In this document: positions 1-9,237 of the stretch, piece by piece
Numbering within the stretch: position 1 is the stretch's first letter
Layout: each line of letters opens with the position of its first letter
Assembly: GCF_000702785.1 (NCBI RefSeq)
Contig: NZ_JNJV01000001.1
Span: forward strand, 1-64,000
Direction: 5' to 3'
DNA from: Mycoplasmopsis primatum ATCC 25948
GTDB taxonomy: Bacteria; Bacillota_I; Bacilli_A; Mycoplasmatales; Metamycoplasmataceae
Length of the DNA stretch: 64,000 nucleotides
Notes under the pieces: model-generated
Databases searched by the model: none
The model's input: the letters and a program-made list of their open reading frames with translations, nothing else
Told to the model about the DNA's origin: nothing
Made by a program: the position numbers and the translations under genes

Positions 1-950
1 CCTCTTGGTGGCATAGGTTGTTGAGGTCCCATTGGTCTTTGCGGTTGATTCATTCCAATATTAAATGCTTGTGTGTTTTGTTGTGGTTGAGCTTGAGGTT
101 GTTGGAAATTAGGTTGTGGATTTCTTGGGGGCACGGGTTGTTGTGGTTGTGCACTAGTGTTAAATGTTTGAGTATTTTGTGGTTGGCTATTAGATTGAGA
201 TTGAACCGACTGAGTTGGTTGTTGTGGTTGAGCTTGAGGATTTATATCAAATATTTGAGTTGGTTGTTGGAAACCAGATTGAGAATTAGTAGGTTTTGTT
301 TGTTGATTTTGTTGATATGAAGTGTCATATAAATTAGATTTTGATGTTGATGATTGGCTTTCAGTTGTGTAGTGTTTGGTTGCACTTTGGTCATTTTCAG
401 CTGTAAATTGTGATGTAAGTGAGAATGTTCTAGTTTCATTACCATAAGTAGGGTTGTAATTATATGTATTGGTTTGTTTTTGTTTTCTAATGTTAAAGTT
501 TTTAGTATCACTTAAATTATCTTCTTTTTTGTTTATTGATGCTAGAAAGAAAATAAAGAAGAAATTTAAACAAATAGCAGTAAGAAGTAGTTTTTGAGCT
601 ATGTATAAAACATCAGTTCTTTTAGCGGTTCATAAAACTATTTTAAAAATCCCTCAAAATAAAAACGATAGACCGATCGGTAGGACAATAATTGCTAATA
701 AAATGAACGCTATAACTATTCCGGTATTAAACACAGGCGCAGCATTAGCAATAATTTGCCAAATTGAAACCCCAAATGCTGATAAAAAAATAACTGATAA
801 TGAGAATCAAAGCCCCAAAATGCCTCAAATTTTCTTTAAATTCATATATTGAAGTCATGATTTTCATCTAAAAAATGGTTTTTTATATTCGTTATTTTTT
901 TTATTTCTACTATTATTTGAGTTAAATGAAAATGTTTGTGTTTTGCCCAT
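1..950 (-). CDS. Membrane protein with Gln/Pro/Asn-rich C-terminal tail (3' end outside window)
   Basis: The frame opens at an ATG (950-948) preceded by an AAAGGA Shine-Dalgarno and reads through several UGA-Trp codons to the window edge, giving at least 316 residues. The first ~30 residues are polar. Hydrophobic segments follow at roughly residues 40-65, 75-105 and 115-135 and look membrane spanning. From about residue 140 the protein is hydrophilic. From about residue 210 it is low-complexity, dominated by Gln, Pro, Asn, Ser and Thr with repeated QPQQP-like and NTQ(A/T)FN-like units. No family recognised. Such tails occur in mycoplasma cytoskeletal and surface proteins, but a cytadherence role is only a possibility. 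The stop codon lies beyond base 1. Confidence 0.75.
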
Positions 951-1240
951 AAATAATCCTTTCTTAAATAATATTTATAATAAATATTATAAATAAATTT
1001 ATATTTATGTTACATTTTTATTAATAATTTACTTATATTTTTATTTTTTTACTATAAAACAAACTAAAAAGAAAAATAAATTAATTATTTTCTTTCATGT
1101 TTTATTGCTTTTTTACACTAAAAAATGCTAAAAATCGGCAATTTTCAAGTTTTTCATATAAAAATAGTATTAAAAAACAAAGTCTTATCACTTTGTCTAT
1201 TTTTAATATTTATCTATAAAACAGATTAATTAGTAAAAAA
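951..1240. other. Intergenic, AT-rich
   Basis: About 290 bases without a convincing gene, between the tail protein (5' side) and the HAD gene (3' side), both on the minus strand. It holds the HAD-gene terminator near 1171-1196 and two copies of a recurrent CTATAAAACA word (about 1051 and 1213). Nothing else is evident. Confidence 0.6.
1171..1196 (-). terminator. Rho-independent terminator after HAD gene
   Basis: ACAAAG (1177-1182) and CTTTGT (1191-1196) form a six-pair stem with an eight-base loop. Read on the minus strand, the stem is followed by a run of T residues. It lies just past the HAD gene stop. Confidence 0.55.
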
Positions 1241-2149
1241 TTAACTGCTTTTTTCTTGTTTTGCTTTTTCTCTGTAAAATTGGTTTTTGTCTTCTTTAAT
1301 AGCTCGTTTTTGTGCTTTATCTATGTTCTCTTGTTTTAAAATATCAATTTTTGTTCTAAAAATATAATCTTTAATTGCTTCACCTAAACCATTTTGTAAT
1401 ACATCGCTTGTGTAATATTTTGCTGTTTTCTTAACATCATAAGAACCATTATCCATAGCATAAGAAAAGCCGATTACAGAAAGCATTGATAAATCATTAT
1501 TGCTATCACCAATACTCATACAATATGCAGGATCAGCTTCTAAATAACTACATAATCACAACGCGCCTGTACCTTTATTTATGTTTTGCGGGGTTATTTC
1601 AATATGATGTTCCATAACAGCTAAATCAATCTTATCATCTAATGATTTTAGTTGTTTTACAAGTCATTCTTTCATTTTTAAATCAGGATAAATTTCAATC
1701 TTGTATATATTTTCCTTCGGTTGATTTTTTTCATCTTCTCAATTTGAAAATTCAAAAAATTCAGTTAAAAATTCTGCTGATTTTTGATCATTTGTTACTA
1801 GATGGTATCCAAGTTTTCCAAAGAAACATGATGTTTGATTAGCATTTTTTATTATGTCAAAAATTTTAACAACAGTTTTAGGCTCAAATTTTGATTCATA
1901 TATATAATGTTCATTTTTAACATCATATATAGCTGCACCATTAGCACAAATAATATATTCTGAATTTAGTTCCTTAGCCATTGAAATCAATTTAGGTAAG
2001 AGTGGATTGCCAGTGTTTAAGACAAATTTCACATTATCATTATTAACAGCATTTAATATATCCACTTTTGTATCAGGCATTGATTTCTTATCAGGATAGG
2101 TATGGATGGTGCCGTCAACATCACTAAATATAATTCTTTTTATTTTCAT
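1241..2149 (-). CDS. HAD-superfamily phosphatase, Cof type
   Basis: 302 residues with internal UGA-Trp codons. Motif I is DVDGT at residues 10-14 (nucleophile Asp plus general-acid Asp), and motif IV is GDSNND near residue 212. This is the order expected of Cof/YidA-type HAD IIB hydrolases, cytosolic enzymes that dephosphorylate sugar phosphates, nucleotides or cofactor precursors. The substrate cannot be read from sequence. The start codon sits two bases after the gpmI stop, and the Shine-Dalgarno AAGGAAAT overlaps the gpmI end, so the two are probably cotranscribed. The last ~30 residues are Lys/Glu/Gln-rich and likely helical. Length is slightly above the usual 270-280. Confidence 0.88.
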
Positions 2150-2150
2150 T

Positions 2151-3647
2151 TTATTTCCTTAAAAGTGATGGCTCGTCCATTTCTTTTGGACGTGGGATGC
2201 CTATATATTCAAGCACTGTTGGTGCAATATTAGCTAATTTACCATTACTTAATTTGACATTTTTATCACTACAAATTAACATTACTGGACTTGATGTATG
2301 TTTTGTAGCTGGATTGCCATTAGTATCTTCGGTAATTTCAGCATTGCCATGGTCAGCAGTTATGAATACAGTTATATTATTTTTTTGAGCAAAATCAATA
2401 ACTCTTTTAATTTGACTGTCTAAAAATGCCACAGCCTCGATAGTTGATTTTAAATTACCGGTGTGTCCAACCATATCAGGGTTAGCATAATTCATTATTG
2501 TAACATCATAATTTAAACAATTAGCAAGCAATTCATTAGTAATACCCTCAGCAGACATATGTGGCGCATCAGCATAGCTTTCAACTGTTAATGAAGGAAC
2601 CATAATTCTTTTAGAATTCTTGAATTCAACATCAACACCACCATCCATAAAGTAAGTAACATGAGCATATTTTTGAGTTTCAGCAAGTCTTAATTGTGAT
2701 TTTCCGGCTTTTTCAAGCACTCTACCAATAGGCATTGTAATTTCCATTTCGTTAAAAGCAACAAGCGTATCAATACCTTCATATTTCATCATTGAGGCAA
2801 ATTTAGAAATCTTAACTTGATTTTTTGCTTTATTAGGATAAAGATTTGAATGCACAAATAAATGAGTTAATTGTCTTGCTCTATCAGGACGGAAATTGAA
2901 GAAAATAATTGAATCATTGTCTTTAATAAAATTTGCATGATTATTACATGCTGGAATGAAAAATTCATCGCTGATGTTAGCATCATATTGCGATTGCACA
3001 TAGTCAATAACGTTATCAAATGTATTCTTAGAATGGCCTAATACAGCATCATAATGTTTTTCAACTCTATCAAACATTTTATCACGATCCATACCATAGA
3101 ATCTGCCGCCAATAGTGGCTATTTTATAACCATATTTATTGCATTGTTCTTGTAATTTATGAAGCGAATTTAAAATGGATTTAGGAGCTACATCACGCCC
3201 ATCTCCAATTGCATGAACAGATAAATTTTTAATGCCAAAATTATAAGCCATATCAATTAATTTAAACAAATGGTCTTCTAACGAATGAACACCTCCTGGA
3301 CTTAGTAGTCCAATTAAATGAAGTGTTGAATTTTTGTTTTTTACATCTGCAAAAACTTCATTAAAAACTTTATTTTTTTCAAAAGTTCCATCTTTTAAAG
3401 CTTTATTAATTAATGTTAGACCAGTGTATACAACAGTTCCTGCTCCAATGTTTAAATGCCCAACTTCCGAATTTCCCATTTGGCCATCAGGCAATCCTAC
3501 ATATTCGCCACTAGCTTGAATTATAGAGTTAGGATACTCTTTAAAAAGTTTATCAAATGTTGGTGTTTTAGCTAATTTAAAACCGTTGCCTTGTGTCTCA
3601 TTTCTTAGGCCAAGACCGTCAATTATCATCAAAATAGTTTTTTTCAT
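2151..3647 (-). CDS. gpmI: 2,3-bisphosphoglycerate-independent phosphoglycerate mutase
   Basis: 498 residues, close to the usual ~510. It interconverts 3- and 2-phosphoglycerate in glycolysis using two Mn ions. The N-terminal metal site (IDGLG) is followed by GNSEVGH, which carries the catalytic Ser that forms the phosphoenzyme. Other hallmarks are GGRFYGMDRD, FNFRPDRARQ, the C-terminal YANPDMVGHTG, and TADHGNAE with conserved metal-binding Asp and His. The ATG at 3647 follows a GGAGG Shine-Dalgarno. Divergent from dnaX across a ~490-bp intergenic region, and upstream of the HAD gene in the same operon. Confidence 0.97.
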   Translation of the reverse strand: MKKTILMIIDGLGLRNETQGNGFKLAKTPTFDKLFKEYPNSIIQASGEYVGLPDGQMGNSEVGHLNIGAGTVVYTGLTLINKALKDGTFEKNKVFNEVFADVKNKNSTLHLIGLLSPGGVHSLEDHLFKLIDMAYNFGIKNLSVHAIGDGRDVAPKSILNSLHKLQEQCNKYGYKIATIGGRFYGMDRDKMFDRVEKHYDAVLGHSKNTFDNVIDYVQSQYDANISDEFFIPACNNHANFIKDNDSIIFFNFRPDRARQLTHLFVHSNLYPNKAKNQVKISKFASMMKYEGIDTLVAFNEMEITMPIGRVLEKAGKSQLRLAETQKYAHVTYFMDGGVDVEFKNSKRIMVPSLTVESYADAPHMSAEGITNELLANCLNYDVTIMNYANPDMVGHTGNLKSTIEAVAFLDSQIKRVIDFAQKNNITVFITADHGNAEITEDTNGNPATKHTSSPVMLICSDKNVKLSNGKLANIAPTVLEYIGIPRPKEMDEPSLLRK

Positions 3648-4015
3648 TTTTCCTCCGAAAATACAGCAAATCTAATAAATATTAAAATTTTATATTAATA
3701 AAAAAACAATACCTATATATAAATTCAAATTAAGTATTAATAGTGGTTATATTTTCATATGTGTCATACATATTAAAAAAGGAAAAACATTCATTTATTT
3801 CTATTATTAAAAACTAACTTTTTTAGTTTATCTGCGATCTAAATCTAAAAAATCAATGTTAGTCTTTTTAAAAGAAATTTTTCTATTTTTGCTGTTTTAA
3901 AGGCGAAAAAGAAAAAAACTAATTATTTTTAAATTTATTTAAAATTAGTTTCTCTATATGAATTTTAAAAAAATAATTTAGCTAATGATCAAATTTTTTA
4001 AATGAAACAATTAAA

Positions 4016-4044
4016 GATTTTTACCACATGTAAGCGTAAAAATC
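4016..4044. repeat. 9-bp inverted repeat upstream of dnaX promoter
   Basis: GATTTTTAC (4016-4024) and GTAAAAATC (4036-4044) are exact reverse complements separated by 11 bases. It lies about 27 bases before a TATAAT box, so it could be an operator or a structured RNA element. It is not followed by a T-run, which argues against a plain terminator. Confidence 0.5.
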
Positions 4045-4070
4045 CTAATATTTATAATTGCTGTTGTCTA

Positions 4071-4076
4071 TATAAT
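4071..4076 (+). promoter_or_regulatory. Candidate -10 box for dnaX operon
   Basis: TATAAT lies about 65 bases before the dnaX ATG, with no clear -35, which is usual in mycoplasmas. dnaX itself has a GAAAGGGG Shine-Dalgarno, so a leadered transcript is expected. Confidence 0.4.
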
Positions 4077-4140
4077 AGTTATAATATTGATACATGATAT
4101 TAAGTATTAATATTAATAGAAATTTAATGAAAGGGGCCAT

Positions 4141-5979
4141 ATGGATTATAAAGCACTGTATAGGAAATATAGACCACGAAATTTTGATGATGTTAAAGGC
4201 CAAGACCACATTATTAAAACTTTAAAAAACATCATTAAAACTAGAAAAATTAGTCATGCTTATTTATTCAATGGCCCAAGAGGTGTTGGTAAAACATCAG
4301 TGGCTAAAATCTTTGCAAGCATTATTAATTGCTATCATAACAATGATGATTATACAAAGTTATGTGATATGTGTGCTAGTACTGTTAATCAAAGTATAGA
4401 TATCATAGAAATGGATGCTGCTTCTAATAATGGTGTTGATTCTATAAGAGAGTTAAGGGAGAAAATTCAGCATTTACCTTCGGTTGGAAATTATAAAATT
4501 TATATCATTGATGAAGTTCATATGCTTTCCAAAGGTGCTTTTAATGCTTTATTAAAAACTCTTGAGGAACCACCTGCTCATGCTGTTTTCATTCTGGCCA
4601 CAACAGATGCACAAAAGATACCTTTAACTATATTATCAAGAGTTCAAAGATTCAATTTTAGGAAGATTACTAATGATATTTTAGCTAAGCAAATTGTTGA
4701 TGTTTTACAAGCTGAAAAAATTAAATATGAACCTAAGGCAATAAATTATATTGCTAGATTAGCAACTGGTGGAATGCGTGATGCTTTATCAATTTTAGAT
4801 CAGGCAATAGCATACGGAAACGGTAATTTAAAGTTGGCTGATATTATGTATGCTTTTGGTGTAGTGTCTAATGATAATCTAATAAAAATGGTGAATTTAC
4901 TTTATGAAGGCAATGTTAAGGAAGCAATATTACTATTAGATGAACTTAGAAATGCCGGCTGTGAGTCAAGCCAATTCGTTGAAGGTTTATTGCAAGTTAT
5001 TAAAGACTATATAATTTATCATAAGTCAGAAAATGCTAAATTATTAGAAATAATAGATTTAGATGAAATGAAGTTATTAAAAATAGATATGCCATATGCC
5101 TTAGCCATTTCAGAAAATATTTACAAACTCATTAAAGATTTATATTATTTCAACAGCGACCCTTTTCAATTAATAGAACTTTACTTAATAAAATCTGCTA
5201 ATGAAAAAAATCAAAAGGAGAAACCAATTATGAATGATTCAAAACTAGATAATAAAAAACATAAAAATGTTGAGACAGTTTTAAATCAAACGCAAGAATT
5301 ATTTGTCGAGTCAAATATTGATACAACAATTAATGATTTAGTACAAGATGATATCTTAACTAATTCAATGATTAATACTGATGATAATTATGTTGATGAT
5401 GGCATCATCGACACTTCGGAAATAGATTTAAAAGATGTCGATGAAGAAGACAATTCATTAATTCAAGTAGTGCCTAAATTTGATAAAACATATGAAAATT
5501 TAACAGAATTTAAATCAATTTTCACTGATGAACAATTATACGATGCGCTTGTTCTTGCTGATTCGTCACTGTTGAGAACATACACGTCAACATTTAATTA
5601 CATAACCTCTTCGTTAAAAGAAAATAAAAATGGTTCGTATGATGATTTAATTAAAGCTCTTTCAAGAGTTTCAATTAAAGCAGCTGGCACAAATTATTTG
5701 GTTTTTTCATCAAATGATATTCAGGCACTAAATTATTTACAAAAAAATTGTTATAAACAAAATATTCAGGAATTTTTAAAAAACCACTTTGGAAGCTATA
5801 AGCATTTATTATTGTTTGAAAAAGAACAATATAAAGCAATTGGTCTTAAAGCACTTACAGATATACAAACCAATTTTGAAGTAGCAAGAAGTCAAGTTAA
5901 ACCATTAGGTGATGTTATTATCGAAAAAGAACCTAGTGCTAACAAGCAACTATTTGATTTATTAAAAAATATTAAATAA
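4141..5979 (+). CDS. dnaX: DNA polymerase III subunit gamma/tau
   Basis: 612 residues. Clamp-loader AAA+ ATPase that opens the beta clamp and couples polymerase to the replisome. Walker A is GPRGVGKTS (residues 45-53) and Walker B is IIDEVH (122-127). Sensor 1 (TTDAQKIPLTILSR) and sensor 2 (ATGGMRDALSILDQ) are present. The zinc-module cysteines are Cys64, Cys75 and Cys78; the usual fourth is replaced near residue 81. Residues ~365-440 are an acidic, Asn/Asp-rich linker before a C-terminal tau-like domain. First gene of a run with ybaB, recR, tmk, holB and rsmI in the classic Firmicute/mollicute order. Confidence 0.97.
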   Translation: MDYKALYRKYRPRNFDDVKGQDHIIKTLKNIIKTRKISHAYLFNGPRGVGKTSVAKIFASIINCYHNNDDYTKLCDMCASTVNQSIDIIEMDAASNNGVDSIRELREKIQHLPSVGNYKIYIIDEVHMLSKGAFNALLKTLEEPPAHAVFILATTDAQKIPLTILSRVQRFNFRKITNDILAKQIVDVLQAEKIKYEPKAINYIARLATGGMRDALSILDQAIAYGNGNLKLADIMYAFGVVSNDNLIKMVNLLYEGNVKEAILLLDELRNAGCESSQFVEGLLQVIKDYIIYHKSENAKLLEIIDLDEMKLLKIDMPYALAISENIYKLIKDLYYFNSDPFQLIELYLIKSANEKNQKEKPIMNDSKLDNKKHKNVETVLNQTQELFVESNIDTTINDLVQDDILTNSMINTDDNYVDDGIIDTSEIDLKDVDEEDNSLIQVVPKFDKTYENLTEFKSIFTDEQLYDALVLADSSLLRTYTSTFNYITSSLKENKNGSYDDLIKALSRVSIKAAGTNYLVFSSNDIQALNYLQKNCYKQNIQEFLKNHFGSYKHLLLFEKEQYKAIGLKALTDIQTNFEVARSQVKPLGDVIIEKEPSANKQLFDLLKNIK

Positions 5980-5990
5980 TAGGAGAAAAT

Positions 5991-6281
5991 ATGGATCAAA
6001 ATATGATTAGAAAAATGCAAAAAATGCAAAAAGAACTTCAAGAAAAACAAGAAGAATTTATGGAACGAGAGTTTAGTTTTTCAAAACATGGTGTTCATGT
6101 TAGTGCCAAAGGAAGCAAAAAAATTACTTCAATTGAAATAGAAGATAAAGATTTATTAGACCCTGAAGATCCTGAAATACTTCAAGATGTAATACTCTTA
6201 GTTATTAATGAACTTTTTGAAACAATTGACAATGAATTAGCAGCTATTATGCCAGCAATGCCTGGCGGTTTAGGTTTTTAA
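5991..6281 (+). CDS. YbaB/EbfC family nucleoid-associated protein
   Basis: 96 residues, the expected size. Small dimeric DNA-binding protein conserved between dnaX and recR in most bacteria. The N-terminal Met/Lys/Gln/Glu-rich helix (KMQKMQKELQEKQEEF) and the C-terminal MPAMPGGLGF are typical. It follows dnaX by 11 bases with an AGGAG Shine-Dalgarno and precedes recR by one base, so the three are cotranscribed. Probable roles in nucleoid organisation or recombination come from family knowledge. Confidence 0.93.
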   Translation: MDQNMIRKMQKMQKELQEKQEEFMEREFSFSKHGVHVSAKGSKKITSIEIEDKDLLDPEDPEILQDVILLVINELFETIDNELAAIMPAMPGGLGF

Positions 6282-6282
6282 T

Positions 6283-6870
6283 ATGAAAATTAAAACCATT
6301 GATGAATTAACTAAAACTTTATCATCAATACCCAGCATTACTAAAAAGCAAGCTGAAAAATTAGCTAACTATTTGCTAACAGTTAGTGATCAAAAAATAG
6401 TAGCCATAATAGATCAGATTAAAGAAGCTAAATCAAAATTAAAATCTTGCCAAAAGTGTAATTTTATAGAAGAAAATGGCAAATGTGTAAATTGTGATCG
6501 AGCAGATTTATGAAATATTTTGATGGTGGTTGAAAATGTGCAAAGCGTTAAAAAAATTTATGATTTAGACTTTTTTAACGGTTATTTTTATGTATTGCCT
6601 TATTTAATGAGTATGAAGCCAAAAGATCAAAATGCTGATTTTAATTATTCACATTTATTAACTTTTGCTAAAAATAAAAATATTAAAGAAGCGATTATAG
6701 TACTAAGTCCTACACTTGAAGGTGAGCTTACAACGACACAACTTATTCAAATTTTTGATGAAAATAAAATAAAATCAACGAGAGCGGCAATAGGCTTACC
6801 TATTAATTCAAATATTGAATATATTGATGGTTTTACTATTAAGCAAGCCATTGAAAATAGAACAAAATAA
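6283..6870 (+). CDS. recR: Recombination protein RecR
   Basis: 195 residues including one UGA-Trp codon near 6511. Works with RecO/RecF to load RecA at gaps. Visible parts are an N-terminal helix-hairpin-helix (SIPSITKKQAEKLANYLL), a C4 zinc motif (CQKC...CVNC, residues ~56-71) and a Toprim domain opening at MVVENVQSV. The usual D-D signature in Toprim is weakly conserved here (SPTLEGELTT), close to the normal P(N/T)xEGExT. It starts one base after the ybaB stop, so translational coupling is likely. Confidence 0.94.
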
Positions 6871-6885
6871 CTAACGGAGAATAAT

Positions 6886-7533
6886 ATGTTTATAACTTTT
6901 GAAGGATCTGATGGCAGCGGTAAAACTACTATCATTTATGAATTAATTAAAAAATTAATCGAACTAAAACCAAATCTTAAATATATTTTAACCAGAGAAC
7001 CTGGTGGTAAGGATATAAAAGAGGCAGAAAAAATTAGAGCAATTATTTTAGATAATGAATCTAATTTATCGCCATTAGCTGAGGCTCTTCTTTACACAGC
7101 AAGTAGAAGAATCCATGTGGAAAAAGTTATTTTACCTGCTTTAAAAGAAAACAAATTGGTTTTATGTGATAGATACATTGATAGTTTTTATGCATACCAA
7201 GGTGTAGCGAGAGGATTAGGCCTTCAATTAGTTAAACAAATTACAGAATTAGTTATTGATAATACAATTCCAGACATCACAATTTATTTAAAAATAACAC
7301 CTGAACAAAGCGAATATCGTAGAAATGTTTCAAGAGTTGTGGTTGATAGATTAGATTCAGAGAATTTAAATTTTCATAAAAAAGTTATTGATGCTTATAA
7401 TCAATTAATAAAGGACGAACCCAAGAGGTTTATTGTAATAGATGGCTGACAAACTATTCCAAAAATTCTTGATGATGTGCTTGATAAATTATTTAAAAAC
7501 AAGAAATTTAAAGATTGATGAGACCAAAACTAA
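6886..7533 (+). CDS. tmk: Thymidylate kinase
   Basis: 215 residues. Phosphorylates dTMP to dTDP. The P-loop FEGSDGSGKTT lies at residues 4-14, the DR motif (DRYIDSFYAYQG) near residue 96, and the LID region follows. The UGA at 7447 and two consecutive UGA codons near the end are read as Trp, so the protein continues to a TAA at 7531-7533. An ATG start with an upstream CGGAGA Shine-Dalgarno fits. The stop overlaps the holB start in TAATG. Confidence 0.96.
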
Positions 7534-8435
7534 TGATAGATAAAAATTTAGAAAAAATTTTACACAATTCTCTTGAACAAAACAAAATTAGCCATTGTTA
7601 TTTATTGTGCGCTAGTCCTAAAATAAATGTTGATGAATCAGTTTTATATTTTATTAATAAGTTAAATAATTCTAACATTCAGTCGCTAGATGAAAACACA
7701 TTACCTGCTAATGTTTTATATTTAAAAGACACTTTGTCTAAGGAAAAAATTACTTCTGTTTTGGAATCAAGTTCTCTGTCACCTTTTAGCGAAAATACAT
7801 ACAAAATAATCGTATTAAGAAACATAGATAATGCATCGAGTAATGCATTGAATGCCATGCTCAAAAGCATTGAAGAACCAAGCAGTAAAACAGTCTTTTT
7901 ATTGACTACTAATCGAATTAAATTGGTTTTGCCAACTATTTTGTCGAGATCAGTTGTAATTCATATTAAATCACCATCGTATACAGAACTTGAAAAAGAG
8001 CTTATGCAAAATGGTTATAATGAAGAGCAAGCTAAGTTTTATAGCTATATTTTTGCTGATATATCACAAGCTAAGGAATTGCTAAAACCAGAATCATATG
8101 ATTTAGTACAGGAGTTAGTTCAAACCATTTTATTGAGTTTAAAAAATAAATATTATTTATATATATTCTTAACTCAATTTTGTAAAAAAGATAAAAAAGA
8201 AACATTTTTATTTTTAATTTTATGCCTTAAATTCCTTTTCACTTTAACATGAAGCAAAAAAGTAATTATGAATCCAAATATGAAAAAATTAGCTAAAAAA
8301 TTAATAGGTGTAAAAATTGACTTTTTCGCCATTTTTAAAGCCATAGAAGACTTTTTAAGAAGTGTGGAAACTAATGAAAATTATTTTTTGCAAGCTGAGA
8401 GATTATTAACTAAAATAATGGGGGCTTATGAGTAA
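7533..8435 (+). CDS. holB: DNA polymerase III subunit delta'
   Basis: 300 residues, starting at the ATG inside TAATG with the tmk stop. Upstream in-frame ATGs at 7515/7518 are less likely because the overlap geometry is classic. Clamp-loader stator subunit. The P-loop is absent, as usual for delta'. The conserved NNASSNALNAMLKSIEEPS-type segment and sensor-1 TTNRIKLVLPTILSR are clear. It overlaps rsmI by 8 bases. One internal UGA-Trp at 8250. The C-terminal third is poorly conserved and Lys-rich. Confidence 0.93.
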
Positions 8436-9147
8436 AATTTTTATCGTTGGAACGCCAATAGGCAATCTTGCTGATATAACTTATAGAGCAGTTGAAACTT
8501 TAAAATTTGTTGATATTGTAGCCTGTGAAGATACTCGCGTAACTGCTAAACTTTTAAACTATTACAACATTAAAATGAAAATGATTGTGCATAACAAAGA
8601 CAACGAAAAAGACTCAGCTAAGGGAATTGTTGAAATGCTCACAAAAGATGATATCAACTTAGCATTAGTTTCAGATGCTGGTATGCCTCTTGTAAATGAT
8701 CCAGGGTTTGAATTAATTAAATTAGCTAGAAAAAATGATATTCCTATTGAAATTATTCCAGGTGTTAATGCTGCAATTACAGCTTTTGCACTAAGCGGAC
8801 TTTCAAATACTTTTATTTATTTAGGTTTTCCTAAGGAAAAAGAGAATCAAAGATTAAATCAAATTAAAGAATTTAAGAGCGAACATTCGTATGTTTTTTA
8901 TGTTGCCACAAATAAAATCGAAAAATTTTTATTGGAAATAGAATCAATTTGAAAAGATCAAATTGAATTATTTTTGGCTCGTGAAATGACGAAAATATAT
9001 GAGCAGTTTTATTGTGGAACGCCACAAGAAGTAATCAATCAATTACACAATAGCTCTACTAAGGGTGAATTTACACTAGTAGCTAAAATTAAAGAAATCA
9101 AAAAAGTAAAAGTAAACAAATATATTGAATTTTCAAAAGTTAAATAA
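8428..9147 (+). CDS. rsmI: 16S rRNA (cytidine(1402)-2'-O)-methyltransferase
   Basis: 239 residues (E. coli ~286, so short at the C-terminus). Methylates the ribose of C1402 in the decoding centre using SAM. The tetrapyrrole-methylase fold is recognisable from FIVGTPIGNLADIT at the N-terminus, CEDTRVTAKLL, SDAGMPLVNDPG and IIPGVNAAITAFALSGL. Overlaps holB and closes the replication operon. One UGA-Trp at 8950. Confidence 0.95.
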
Positions 9148-9237
9148 TTTATATAAATTAGTATCTATTTATATTATGATAAAATACAAAATAATTAATT
9201 TTTTATATTTCATATAATAATTTTTTTGGAGGAAAAT

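Larger units (their letters stand above)
3648..4140. other. Divergent intergenic region gpmI/dnaX with several inverted repeats
   Basis: About 490 bases without an ORF of note. It must contain the promoters for gpmI (leftward) and dnaX (rightward). It holds a near-palindrome AACTAATT...AATTAGTT (3917-3950), a 9-bp perfect inverted repeat GATTTTTAC/GTAAAAATC (4016-4044) and a shorter AAACTAA/TTAGTTT pair near 3808-3830. I looked for the SRP RNA loop sequences, since that gene often neighbours dnaX, and did not find them. Confidence 0.6.

Noticed and set aside
18-320. Plus-strand ORF rich in Leu/Trp
   Set aside because: Shadow of the minus-strand Gln/Pro-rich gene; composition is the complement of CAA/CCA repeats.
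3700-4140. SRP (4.5S) RNA gene near dnaX
   Set aside because: The conserved apical loop sequences (GGAA, AGCAGC-type) are not found.
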